Source: B1 sp034439755
GTDB taxonomy: Bacteria; Bacteroidota; Bacteroidia; UKL13-3
Assembly: GCA_034439755.1 (NCBI GenBank)
Contig: JAWXAZ010000036.1
Span: 6,691 to 70,690 of the forward strand
Length of the DNA stretch: 64,000 nucleotides
Direction of reading: 5' to 3'
The position numbers and the translations under genes are program-made. Positions 17,259 through 26,737 of this stretch are shown here, in pieces. Each line of letters opens with the position of its first letter. The stretch's first letter is position 1. The notes beneath the pieces are model-generated. The model was not told where the DNA came from. It saw only the letters and a program-made list of their open reading frames with translations, and searched no databases.

Positions 17259-19154
17259 TTAGTACGCGCGACCAGTTTTACCTTCCATAAAATTGATGAA
17301 CGCTTTGTTAACTACCATATTGCCACCTGGCGTTGGATAATTTCCGGTGAAATACCAATCGCCGGTGTGGTTAGGACAAGCGATGTGGAGGTTTTCGATG
17401 CTTTGATAAATTACTTCTACCTCTGCATTTATATCGTCTGGCGTAACAATTTCGGCAATGCGTTTGCTAATTTCATCGGCTGTAAATTGGCCATAAAGGT
17501 CTTTTACATAATTGACCATTTCTTCCTTGGGTAAACTTTCCTGCGCCTTACATTTTTCGTAAATCGAATTTATAAGATAGTCTTTTTTATTACTTTTAAG
17601 CAAAGAAATCATGGCTTGAAAGGCAACAAAATCGTTCATCTTACTCATGTCGATGCCATAACAATCTGGGTACCTAATTTGCGGCGAAGAAGAAACAATG
17701 ATAATTTTCTTTGGATGCAAGCGGTCTAAAATCCTTAAGATACTTGTTCGAAGGGTGGTGCCACGCACAATAGAATCGTCCATTACCACCAAGGTATCTT
17801 TGTTGTTTTTAATTAACCCGTAGGTAACATCGTACACGTGAGCCACCATGTCTTCGCGGTGGGCATCGTCTGTAATAAAGGTGCGCAGTTTGGCATCCTT
17901 TACAGCTACTCTTTCTCTTCTAATACTTAAGTCTAAAATCTCCTTTAACTTAACCGGATTTCCAATTACGCCGGGCTTTTGAATTTCATCAATCTTCCAA
18001 TTATTAAGCAAGCTAGTTACCCCTTCGCACATGCCGTAGAATGCCACCGCAGCGGTATTTGGAATATAAGAAAAAACGGTATTGGTAAAATCATATTTAA
18101 GCGATTTCACGATTTTGTTCGACAATAATTGACCAAGCATTTTACGTTCTTGATAGATTTCTTTGTCGTTGCCCCTAGAGAAATAAATACGCTCAAAAGA
18201 GCAAGATTTTCTTTCGCCGGCTGGGTTAATGTTTACCTCAGAAATATCGCCATTTTTCTTGATAATCATGGCATTTCCAAGTCCCAATTCTTTCACTTCG
18301 TGGTGAGCAATATTAAAGCCCGTCATGATGGCTGGCTTTTCACTCGTAATCACCACTACTTCATCATTTTTATAATAGAATACCGGCCTAATTCCGTTGG
18401 GATCTCTTACTACAAATGCATCGCCATGACCCAACATTCCGGCCATTACGTAGCCGCCATCGGCATCACGCAAAGAGCGTTTTAAGATGGTTTCCACATT
18501 TACGTGTTGCGACATTACGCCAGAGATTTCTTGGTTAGAATGGCCTTCCAATTTAAAACGAGTAAAGTTTCTTTGCACCTCTTCATCCAAAAAATGGCCC
18601 ATTTTTTCGAGCATGGTTACCGTATCGGCTTTTTCGCGTGGGTGCTGACCCAATTCTATTAACAGGGAGAATAATTCATCTACATTGGTGAGGTTAAAGT
18701 TACCCGCCAACAAGAGGTTGCGGCTCATCCAATTGTTCTCGCGAATAAAAGGGTGACAAAGGTCTTTGCTATTGCCGCCATGGGTGCCATACCTAAGGTG
18801 ACCTAAGTATAACTCGCCCACAAAAGGCGCGTGTTTCTTGAGGTGATCCCATTGTTTTACCTCTTCTTTAGAGCCCGAGCGGGTAATTTTGGCATTTACC
18901 CTATCGAAAATTTCGGCGATGGCATTGCTGCCGTTTGCCCGCTGCCTAAAAATATATTGTTCGCCTGGTTCTGGATCAAATTTGATAACGCCTAAGCCGG
19001 CACCATCTTGCCCACGATTATGTTGTTTCTCCATGAGGAGATACAATTTTTTTAATCCGTACAATGCTGAGCCATACTTTTCTTCGTAGAAACTAAGTGG
19101 CTTTAGGAGGCGAATCATTGCAATTCCGCACTCGTGTTTTATTGGATCACTCAT
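17259..19154 (-). CDS. purF: Amidophosphoribosyltransferase (PurF-like), long form
   Basis: The enzyme makes 5-phosphoribosylamine from PRPP and glutamine, the first step of purine synthesis. The N-terminal glutaminase part begins MSDPIKHECGIAMI, with the nucleophile cysteine (C9) after a short leader. GELYLGHLRYGTHGG and VRDPNGIRPVFYY belong to the same domain. The PRPP motif VVMDDSIVRGTTLRTSI is in the C-terminal half. At 631 residues it is clearly longer than the 505 of E. coli PurF, with extra sequence in both domains. The ATG at 19154 is chosen because the 21 codons upstream do not resemble the family and would cross the predicted -7 box. Confidence 0.85.
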   Translation of the reverse strand: MSDPIKHECGIAMIRLLKPLSFYEEKYGSALYGLKKLYLLMEKQHNRGQDGAGLGVIKFDPEPGEQYIFRQRANGSNAIAEIFDRVNAKITRSGSKEEVKQWDHLKKHAPFVGELYLGHLRYGTHGGNSKDLCHPFIRENNWMSRNLLLAGNFNLTNVDELFSLLIELGQHPREKADTVTMLEKMGHFLDEEVQRNFTRFKLEGHSNQEISGVMSQHVNVETILKRSLRDADGGYVMAGMLGHGDAFVVRDPNGIRPVFYYKNDEVVVITSEKPAIMTGFNIAHHEVKELGLGNAMIIKKNGDISEVNINPAGERKSCSFERIYFSRGNDKEIYQERKMLGQLLSNKIVKSLKYDFTNTVFSYIPNTAAVAFYGMCEGVTSLLNNWKIDEIQKPGVIGNPVKLKEILDLSIRRERVAVKDAKLRTFITDDAHREDMVAHVYDVTYGLIKNNKDTLVVMDDSIVRGTTLRTSILRILDRLHPKKIIIVSSSPQIRYPDCYGIDMSKMNDFVAFQAMISLLKSNKKDYLINSIYEKCKAQESLPKEEMVNYVKDLYGQFTADEISKRIAEIVTPDDINAEVEVIYQSIENLHIACPNHTGDWYFTGNYPTPGGNMVVNKAFINFMEGKTGRAY

Positions 19155-19169
19155 AAATAAAATGAGCGG

Positions 19170-19177
19170 CAAAGATA
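19170..19177 (-). promoter_or_regulatory. Perfect Bacteroidota -7 box (TATCTTTG) before purF-like gene
   Basis: On the minus strand TATCTTTG matches the TAnnTTTG consensus exactly and lies 15 bases before the chosen ATG at 19154. No good TTTG is seen 19-20 bases further upstream. The call therefore rests on the -7 box alone. It supports the downstream start codon. Confidence 0.45.
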
Positions 19178-19294
19178 AGGAAATATATTTACCAGAATGA
19201 TTATACCGAAAACACAAGATTTATAGTCCCACTTCGATAAACAACCCATCGTACTCTTATCAAAAAAGGCTTGCCATAATCCGCTATAGCATAA

Positions 19295-19506
19295 GTTATT
19301 GTAAAAGGCTACTTTCCCCAGAGGCTTTTAACGAAAACGTGCTTTGGGTTATTGTAAAAGGCTACTTTCCCCAGAGGCTTTTAACGCAAACGTGCTTTGG
19401 GTTATTGTAAAAGACTACTTTCCCCAGAGGCTTTTAACGCAAACGTGCTTTGGGTTATTGTAAAAGACTACTTTCCCCAGAGGCTTTTAACGCAAACGTG
19501 CTTTGG
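19295..19506. repeat. Four tandem copies of a 53-bp unit
   Basis: The unit begins GTTATTGTAAAAG and ends AACGTGCTTTGG. Copies start at 19295, 19348, 19401 and 19454, exactly 53 bp apart, and differ by only a few substitutions (G/A in AAAAGGCT or AAAAGACT, A/C in AACGAAA or AACGCAA). Inside each unit TAAAAG can pair with CTTTTA around TACTTTCCCCAGAGG, giving four identical small hairpins. The array lies after the mscS-like stop and upstream of purF. It contains no open frame of note. A copy of the dispersed motif (TTGGTTAGAACCGAAA, 19503) caps it. Confidence 0.9.
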
Positions 19507-19518
19507 TTAGAACCGAAA

Positions 19519-20610
19519 CTAGTTTTTTTCTAAGAAAATGGTTCTGGTTGGGTAGGCAAAATCGCAGCTATGGCTTTTCACAATTTCCATGATTTTAATG
19601 TTGATTTTCTCTTTTATGGCAATCATTGTCTCATAATCGTTAGAATCTACATAATACGAAACGAATAAATTGAGGGAGCTGCTATCAAAATCGGTAAATC
19701 GAACCGTCATTTCTGCTGTGGTTATGGGGTTCTCGGCCAAAATTGCCCCTTTAATATCTTCTATAATACCTAAAATGCTTTGAGGGTCGCTTTGGTAGGT
19801 GAGACCCAGAAAAAACTTCACACGCCTTTGGGAGCTCTGGGTAATGTTATTGAGATTAGAATCGATGATTTTCTTATTGGGAACAATGAGCAGCGTGCGG
19901 TCCAGGGTTCTGATACGCGTGGTGCGGAAGCCAATTTTCTCTACTGTACCTTTAATATCGCCCAGATCTATGAGTTCGCCTACTTGAAAAGGCTTATCTA
20001 AATAAATAATGAACGAACCAATTAAGTTGGCCAAGGTATCTTGAGCGGCAAATGCAATGGCCAAACCACCAATACCTAATCCGGTAATGAGAGCTGTAAT
20101 ATCTACCTCAAAAGCCTTGCTAAGTAAAACAAAAAGGGCACCAATGTATATGAGTACTTTGGTAAGTTCCTTTAAAAAGGTGGCCAAATCGCGGCTAACT
20201 GTTGCATTCTCAGAATTGTGATAAACAAATTCCATAAAATCGGCTGAGCGCAAGAAAAGCATGGTAATAGACCAAATAAAAGCAATCAAAAACAAAGCAT
20301 GTAGTAACCACCTTAATCCAAACTCACTTGCTTTGGCCATTTCCCACTCTATTGGAAAAGTGAGCACATTACAAGCAAAATAGATAGCCAGCAAGTTAAT
20401 AATGTTTATAAAAGGCTTATTAAAAAGCTTGCTAAACTCATCATAAAATTGGGCGTTCGATACCTTTTTAAAAACGCGAAAACTAAGCTTTGCAGCAAAC
20501 TTTGCCATGAGTTGGTTCAGCAAAAGTGAGAGCAACAAAACCCCCACACTTAATAACCATTTGCTAATAGGATTCCCTAAAAATAACTCATGTAAAATTG
20601 CTTTATCCAT
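19519..20610 (-). CDS. Small-conductance mechanosensitive channel (MscS family)
   Basis: The 363-residue protein has four hydrophobic segments in the first half. The last is the pore-lining helix and cytoplasmic entrance: ITGLGIGGLAIAFAAQDTLA followed by NLIGSFIIYLDKPFQVGE. The beta domain (GDIKGTVEKIGFRTTRIRT) and a C-terminal alpha-beta part follow. It would release pressure on osmotic downshock. It is separated from the next minus-strand gene upstream by an intrinsic terminator at 20731-20770, so it must have its own promoter in 20611-20730. Confidence 0.9.
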   Translation of the reverse strand: MDKAILHELFLGNPISKWLLSVGVLLLSLLLNQLMAKFAAKLSFRVFKKVSNAQFYDEFSKLFNKPFINIINLLAIYFACNVLTFPIEWEMAKASEFGLRWLLHALFLIAFIWSITMLFLRSADFMEFVYHNSENATVSRDLATFLKELTKVLIYIGALFVLLSKAFEVDITALITGLGIGGLAIAFAAQDTLANLIGSFIIYLDKPFQVGELIDLGDIKGTVEKIGFRTTRIRTLDRTLLIVPNKKIIDSNLNNITQSSQRRVKFFLGLTYQSDPQSILGIIEDIKGAILAENPITTAEMTVRFTDFDSSSLNLFVSYYVDSNDYETMIAIKEKINIKIMEIVKSHSCDFAYPTRTIFLEKN

Positions 20611-20730
20611 TCGTACATCTTAAAATAAATTCATAACCAAGTGCAAATTTAACAATTACAATGGTATTAAACGACTTTAATGTGGGTTCAGCCAATATTG
20701 CCCCCTTAAAAATATTGAAAGACAAGCAAT

Positions 20731-20770
20731 AAAAAAGGGCTGCTTCAAAATATGAAACAGCCCTCTTTTT
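20731..20770 (-). terminator. Intrinsic terminator of the beta-helix surface protein gene
   Basis: On the minus strand GAGGGCTGTTTC pairs with GAAGCAGCCCTT around a short AT loop, followed by a run of six T. It starts 14 bases past the stop of the gene ending at 20785. The stem is G+C-rich for this region and the plus-strand side also ends in T, so it may work both ways. Confidence 0.85.
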
Positions 20771-20784
20771 ATAAAAATTAGTCC

Positions 20785-23700
20785 TTACTCTTTAACCATC
20801 TTAAATAACTTCGATTGGTTTTGGCCGCTTATTTTAACAAAATAAATGCCTGAACCAATTGATTGTGGGAAAGAAATTTTTGCTACACCATCGCTTTCAA
20901 GATTAGTGTTATAAACCATTTTTCCATTAATATCCATTACCTCAACATTAATATTGCCGGCAATATGATGAACCATAAAATTAGACTTAAATGGATTTGG
21001 TCCAACACTTACAATACTTTCATCTGTAACCTTGCGAATGGCAATGACTTTGCTATACGTAAAACTGCCATCTTTATCAATCATTTTTAATCTATAGTAG
21101 GCCACAGAAATTGTGTTTAAAGCATTTCTATCTTGAAACAAATAATTTTTAAGCACATTGGAATTACCTGCTGAAGCAATTTCGCCAACAGCCGTAAATT
21201 TACCCAATTCGTAAGCACGTTCTACAACAAATGAGGCACTGTTTTTTTCCATTGTTGTTTGCCACAATAAAATTGCATCTACTTCAGATAAATAACCACC
21301 AAAGTCGGTTAAAGCAACAGGCAATGGAGCATTGTTATCGGTACCTGTAAAAACTGAATAAGTACCTAAAAAACTAGTTCTTATAAAATTCCTAATAGAA
21401 TCTACCGTGCTGCCAGATCCAGAGAATGTATTCCAAGAAGTACCTGGTGAATTCTGCGCTAAACGGCTATCTGTCTCTGAAGGTACAGTACCAATCCAAA
21501 CATCTTTGTAAAAATAGTCGAGGTCGAAGGTATAACTGCCAATTGGCGCAATCATGTTAATATAAGTATTAAAACGGGCATCGGAGGCAGATGAAGAAGG
21601 TGGCACGGTTCCAGTATACTGCCTAATAAACAAGCTCGATGGAACCGTTGCAGATATATCATGCGTTACTTTACAAACTGTGTCTGTACCAAATAAAAAT
21701 GCTTGCGTTCCACCAGCAACTGGCAAGGCAGGAACCGCAACACAGAATGGTGGCATAACTGCTGGTGTTACCTCGTAGGCCCCAATATCAAAAACGCCAG
21801 TCTGTATAGAAGTAGGACGAGGATTGCCGTTGAAATCTACAGTTACCTCAGAAACAAAATCTCCTCTTCCATTAACAGACCATACTGCCGTATCATTTGG
21901 ATTTGGAACCAAATTAGTTGCACTAAAGTAGCCAGGACGATACTGTATAGAATTTTGCTCATCACCAAAGTTGACAGACTTAAAAGCTTGTAGGCCCGTA
22001 TATGTAGCTGCTACAATACCCCTTTGAACAAAATTAGCCGTACCATTGGTAAAGATTAAATTAAAATCACTCGATCCAAATAATGGATTGTAATGATATA
22101 AAACACCGCCTGTTGTGGCATTTACAAACACATTATTTCGTATTTTGTTGGTATTAGAATAAGCGGCATTGTAATAAAAATATCCAGCATAACCCGTTGT
22201 TGTAGACGTTGTATTAACCACCACCGTGTTGTTTGATACCAACATATAGCTAGAATAACTTTCTCTCAATCCATAGTTTGCCGTGGTTGAACCCGAACCC
22301 ATTCTAATAACATTGTTTGTAATAACACCATATTTTAATGGCGTACCATCGCAATAATAAGTGGCCATACCATGCCCATTTGCGGTAGTGGAATAAATGT
22401 AATTTCTAGAAATTAGGAAAGCGCTATCAACATAATATGCTTGAATACCAAAATATGCCGAATAAGCCGAAGTTGTAGTGATGGTATTAGAACGAATGGT
22501 TTGGTTAGAAAGGTAATAATTATAAATACCCATGTAATATTGATTCAAGAATGTATTGCTATCTATAACATTGTTATTAGACAAAGCAATTGTGCTTGTA
22601 CCCCTGAAGTATACCCCATAGGAGCCTCCGGTAAATGAACTCTTTACAAATGAAATATTGCCTATTGTATTATTAATACCATACACAATGGCCATATTGG
22701 TACTTGTTGTAGTTGTTACTGGCGCATCCATTTTACAATCTCTCACATTCACAAAACCAGTGTTTTGAGCAATGTCGAAAACATAACCAAATGAAGCATT
22801 TAATGCACGTAAACTTAACTTATTAAAATCTACATACTTTGCTCCATTCATTTTTACAATGAAATTTTCTGCAGTAGTAGAGTTGCTTCTAGAAACAATA
22901 ACAGAATCTACGTGATTTGCTAAAGAAGTAAAAGTAATTCTATTAAGCTCTGAGGAGCCAACTATAGCAGGTATCGTAAGCTGCTCTGTATAAGTTCCTG
23001 TTTTAATTCTTATATTAACTATGCTATCAACACCGCGTATAGATAATTGATTCACCGCTTCGGTAATAGTAAGAAAATCAGACGGGGCTGAACCAACAAT
23101 GTAATTACCTTTCATTGGAGTTGGCAATATTACTATAACCGTATCATTATTGGTATTATTATCGGCATTTGAATTTGGCGCAGACGTAAAGATTTTCATA
23201 GAATTAACTGTACCCGCTGCAATGTTTATTTGGTTCAGACCAGTAAATAGAATAGACGTAGTATCACAACTCGCCAAACTGCCAGACCATAATTGCGTAA
23301 CTACCGGACTATTATTTAATTTTAAGCCAACATTGGCTGTGGTAACAGTATTTAATCCATAATTTATAAACCTAATCAAAACATCTTGCGTACCAGGCTG
23401 AATAGGTGCAGTTGGCGCCAATACTTCTAAAGCACCCAAATCATCGGTAACACTTATGGTCTCATAAGCACCAATGTCTGGAATTGAGGCGCGAATGGTA
23501 TCGTTTATATCCTTGGTAATCGCACTTATTGTATCTCCGTTTAAACAACCATTAAAAGATTTCAATAAAGTGTCGGCAATAAAAGCAGGGTTTTTAATTA
23601 TGGAATTTACATTGTTTCCTGCAAGGCCAATAAAGGCTTTTCCTGTTAACCAACTATTAATGAATACAAAGTTGCCCGAAGTATCTGGTCTATAAAAATT

Positions 23701-26628
23701 ATTGTAATTAAATTCTGCCACTGAGCTAAAACTGTTTCCAGACAGGTATGCAGGTACACCCATGGTGCCAGCTTTAGAAACCACAAAGTGATTGTTACGC
23801 ATGCGCGCATTAATGTTTGTGGTGAAATACAAAGCACCTGTTGTGTTGGAGTTACTAATTTGATTGTTTAAAACAGAGTTGCTATAAAAATTGGTATTGC
23901 TTGTGCTATAGACATACATTCCATAACAATTTGGCGTGCTAAAACCAACCGAAACTGCATTGTTATAAACTTCACCCCTTTTATTTGCATTGGCTTTGGC
24001 ATTGTATAAGTACAAACCCATATAATTTGCATCTATTATACGGTTATTATTTACAATAAGTAAATCGCTTGAAGAACTTGTGGCATCGTGACTTTGGATT
24101 TGTAAACCATAGTTGCTAGCAGTGGTTTTACGCATCTTTATTATGTTACCCGAAACATCTAAACTGGATGTTCCATTGGTTAAAATACCTACATAGTAAG
24201 GATTAATAATGGTATTTCTTCTAATTTTTATGGCTTCGGAAGGGGCACCATATACATAGTAATAAGAATAAAAATAAGAGTATTGCCAAATTCCTGCATA
24301 CCCATTTATAATGGTATTTGAATCAATTTCAATGCTATCTAAAATATAGGTATCGTAATAGTACGGACTATTATTGGCGCCAGACATAACAATTCCCATA
24401 AAGGCATCTACAGTTGAGCCAACGCCTGAAGGATGCGAAATGTCTACCACAGAATTTTTTACCTGAATATTTCTTAACCCCGTTTTGCTGATATGAATAC
24501 CCCAACCAAAATTGGGATTATTTGCCCTAATGGTTAAACTATCAATGCGTATATAACTTTGCCCCACTCTTATTACGTGTCTGGCACTCGTTGTAGCGTT
24601 GTTGTTTTGTATAATACATGTATTCTTATTGGTACCAACCAAGGTAATGTTATTTGTAGCAGAAGCACCCAAAATAGTATTGTCAATTGTTACCTGGTCT
24701 AAATAGGTCCCAGGATTAACAACCAGCCTCACGGCCCCTGTAACCCCAGCCATTTGTAAGGCACTAAATGCATCACTTGGCTTAGCAAAATCTGGTGTTG
24801 ATCCACCAATCTGATAAGTGCCACTTAAAGGCAAATAAAAATTGGAATTTAAGGTGTCATTGGTTCTATCAGAGTCATTTACGGTGTTTGGCAAACTGCT
24901 ATAAATCCTAAAATTATTAATGGCCCCAATGGTTGGCTGCTGTGAACCAGAGAAAGAAAGTGTTATAGTATCGCAAGTGCCCAAGCTTCCCGACCAAGGC
25001 AAAACAACAGCAGCACCTCCATTTTGCGTATAGCTAAGATTAAAAGAAGTGACTGTGTTATTACCATTGTTTCTCACCAACACATTCATGTCTCTTGCCC
25101 CAGAGGTCATCGGTGGCGTAAAGTTTGTTATCTTAATAACAGCTAAATTATTGGGAATAGATGGGGTTTCATACGCACCCATTATTGGATTGGTAGCAGA
25201 TCTGGTTGATCCAAAAATATCTTTAGGTACATAGACCAAAGGCAAGCCTTGAAAACAAGCATTGTTATTTAACAATAAAGTATCGTTGGCAAAACTTGGA
25301 TTACCATAAATAGAATTTACATTCTGACCAGCTGCACCTTTAAAATTGCCAGAATTGTAATTGGTACCTACATAAATAAGAGATGCATTAGAGGTATCTG
25401 GCCTATAAAACAAGTTATAATTTAAAGTATCAAAAACGGTTGAAGCTGTTGCGTATAATGGTATGGCTGCTGAAGCCACCTTTTCACTACAAATATTATT
25501 CACAAAACTATTTCCCGATCCGCCAGAAATATAAGCTCCACCATAGGTATTATTGAAACCACTTATATCATGATTAATGGTATTGTTAGAAATTGCCCAC
25601 TGACTGGTAGCATTTAAAAACAAACACCTGCTATAATCATATTTAATCATTCCGCCAATCATATTGTTAATGATAAAACCCTTGTTGCCGCTAAGGTTAC
25701 TAGAACCTGTTATGTAAATACCATAGTATCCAAATCCATGAATGCGGTTATTGGAAATAAGGTGGCGGTTTGGGGCGGTACAAATTGAATTTAACAAATA
25801 AATACCATAATTGTATTGGTAGGATACGCGAGGAAATAACAAGTTATTATCTACTGTAATACCATTTACAAAAGTAGCATAAATTGGATACAAGGCAGCG
25901 TCTAAAATACGGCTATTCCTTATCTTTAATCCAACATGTAAATTGCTTGAAGCACCTGCTGCCAATATTCCATAATACCCCGACTCTATGGTACAACTAT
26001 CTATTTCAGTACCATCTATTCTGGTACCTGATGTAGGCGCTGTGGCACTGTTATTCATTAAAAAAGCGATGTAATTTGTAGAGGTAGTTGTTGTTCCTGT
26101 TCCTGTTACCCTAATGTCGCAATTCTTAAACTTATTGTTGTTTGAATTTAATCCCATGATATGCACCACAAAAGCATAAGTAGCGCCATTTCCTATGATG
26201 GTCATATCTCTAAATGTTACATTGGTAGCTAGGTTCAGCCTTAATGTATGCCTATTGTTTAAATCTGCACTGGCAAAAGTAAAAATAGTGCTCGTTCTGC
26301 TAGCCCCACTAAATGTGATGGTATTGGTGGTAGAAGAGCCCGTAATAGCGGGTATGCTTACCTGCTCATTAAATGTGCCTGCCGACAATACAAATAATAC
26401 AGGCCCACTTACGCCTACCGTTCCTGTGTTTGCAGGACCACCATCTGCCCTTACTCCTATGCTCGTTAAATAGGTTGCAGCAGAACGAATGTTCTGAAAA
26501 TTAGTAGTGCTGGCAGTTGCACCTGGGTTAATGGTATAAGTACCATTGAGTTGAACAGCTTTCATTTGACCAATTGAGCCAATGAATAAAAGCAAACAAA
26601 AATTAAATAACAGTAAATTGTTCTTCAT
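20785..26628 (-). CDS. Large secreted parallel beta-helix protein with T9SS type A sorting domain
   Basis: The 1947-residue protein has a signal peptide (LLLFNFCLLLFIGSIGQ). Three large units follow, each opening with an N/S-G-T/N-Y-x-I motif and F-x-x-I-x-x-A-x-x-x-L. Each then continues as right-handed beta-helix sequence with N-N-x-I and I-x-x-N-x-I-x-x repeats. Units start about 574 and 571 codons apart (motif codons at 26539, 24817 and 23104). Units 1 and 2 end in a CARDB-like Ig segment (WSGSL-x-x-C-D-T). The tail after unit 3 is unlike it and ends with the type A sorting signal (SVGPNPFKSNF, GSGIYFVKI). The beta-helix fold suggests carbohydrate binding or cleavage, but no catalytic site is visible. 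Start at the ATG before the signal peptide. Confidence 0.9.
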   Translation of the reverse strand: MKNNLLLFNFCLLLFIGSIGQMKAVQLNGTYTINPGATASTTNFQNIRSAATYLTSIGVRADGGPANTGTVGVSGPVLFVLSAGTFNEQVSIPAITGSSTTNTITFSGASRTSTIFTFASADLNNRHTLRLNLATNVTFRDMTIIGNGATYAFVVHIMGLNSNNNKFKNCDIRVTGTGTTTTSTNYIAFLMNNSATAPTSGTRIDGTEIDSCTIESGYYGILAAGASSNLHVGLKIRNSRILDAALYPIYATFVNGITVDNNLLFPRVSYQYNYGIYLLNSICTAPNRHLISNNRIHGFGYYGIYITGSSNLSGNKGFIINNMIGGMIKYDYSRCLFLNATSQWAISNNTINHDISGFNNTYGGAYISGGSGNSFVNNICSEKVASAAIPLYATASTVFDTLNYNLFYRPDTSNASLIYVGTNYNSGNFKGAAGQNVNSIYGNPSFANDTLLLNNNACFQGLPLVYVPKDIFGSTRSATNPIMGAYETPSIPNNLAVIKITNFTPPMTSGARDMNVLVRNNGNNTVTSFNLSYTQNGGAAVVLPWSGSLGTCDTITLSFSGSQQPTIGAINNFRIYSSLPNTVNDSDRTNDTLNSNFYLPLSGTYQIGGSTPDFAKPSDAFSALQMAGVTGAVRLVVNPGTYLDQVTIDNTILGASATNNITLVGTNKNTCIIQNNNATTSARHVIRVGQSYIRIDSLTIRANNPNFGWGIHISKTGLRNIQVKNSVVDISHPSGVGSTVDAFMGIVMSGANNSPYYYDTYILDSIEIDSNTIINGYAGIWQYSYFYSYYYVYGAPSEAIKIRRNTIINPYYVGILTNGTSSLDVSGNIIKMRKTTASNYGLQIQSHDATSSSSDLLIVNNNRIIDANYMGLYLYNAKANANKRGEVYNNAVSVGFSTPNCYGMYVYSTSNTNFYSNSVLNNQISNSNTTGALYFTTNINARMRNNHFVVSKAGTMGVPAYLSGNSFSSVAEFNYNNFYRPDTSGNFVFINSWLTGKAFIGLAGNNVNSIIKNPAFIADTLLKSFNGCLNGDTISAITKDINDTIRASIPDIGAYETISVTDDLGALEVLAPTAPIQPGTQDVLIRFINYGLNTVTTANVGLKLNNSPVVTQLWSGSLASCDTTSILFTGLNQINIAAGTVNSMKIFTSAPNSNADNNTNNDTVIVILPTPMKGNYIVGSAPSDFLTITEAVNQLSIRGVDSIVNIRIKTGTYTEQLTIPAIVGSSELNRITFTSLANHVDSVIVSRSNSTTAENFIVKMNGAKYVDFNKLSLRALNASFGYVFDIAQNTGFVNVRDCKMDAPVTTTTSTNMAIVYGINNTIGNISFVKSSFTGGSYGVYFRGTSTIALSNNNVIDSNTFLNQYYMGIYNYYLSNQTIRSNTITTTSAYSAYFGIQAYYVDSAFLISRNYIYSTTANGHGMATYYCDGTPLKYGVITNNVIRMGSGSTTANYGLRESYSSYMLVSNNTVVVNTTSTTTGYAGYFYYNAAYSNTNKIRNNVFVNATTGGVLYHYNPLFGSSDFNLIFTNGTANFVQRGIVAATYTGLQAFKSVNFGDEQNSIQYRPGYFSATNLVPNPNDTAVWSVNGRGDFVSEVTVDFNGNPRPTSIQTGVFDIGAYEVTPAVMPPFCVAVPALPVAGGTQAFLFGTDTVCKVTHDISATVPSSLFIRQYTGTVPPSSSASDARFNTYINMIAPIGSYTFDLDYFYKDVWIGTVPSETDSRLAQNSPGTSWNTFSGSGSTVDSIRNFIRTSFLGTYSVFTGTDNNAPLPVALTDFGGYLSEVDAILLWQTTMEKNSASFVVERAYELGKFTAVGEIASAGNSNVLKNYLFQDRNALNTISVAYYRLKMIDKDGSFTYSKVIAIRKVTDESIVSVGPNPFKSNFMVHHIAGNINVEVMDINGKMVYNTNLESDGVAKISFPQSIGSGIYFVKISGQNQSKLFKMVKE

Positions 26629-26671
26629 AGAAATATATTAAAGTATCGTAAATCAAATTAAAAAAATATTG

Positions 26672-26703
26672 AAAACCTATTTATTAATTTTTAACTAAAC
26701 AAA
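26672..26703 (-). promoter_or_regulatory. Candidate promoter of the beta-helix surface protein
   Basis: On the minus strand TTTG (26703-26700) is followed after 20 bases by TAGGTTTT (26679-26672), one mismatch from TAnnTTTG. The box ends 43 bases before the ATG at 26628. The surroundings are very AT-rich, so chance matches are easier here. Confidence 0.4.
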
Positions 26704-26737
26704 TTAATAATAAATTAATAAATGAGTTAAAAATAGA

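Noticed and set aside
19295..19506. CRISPR array
   Set aside because: The 53-bp units are directly adjacent and identical throughout, with no variable spacers and no cas genes.
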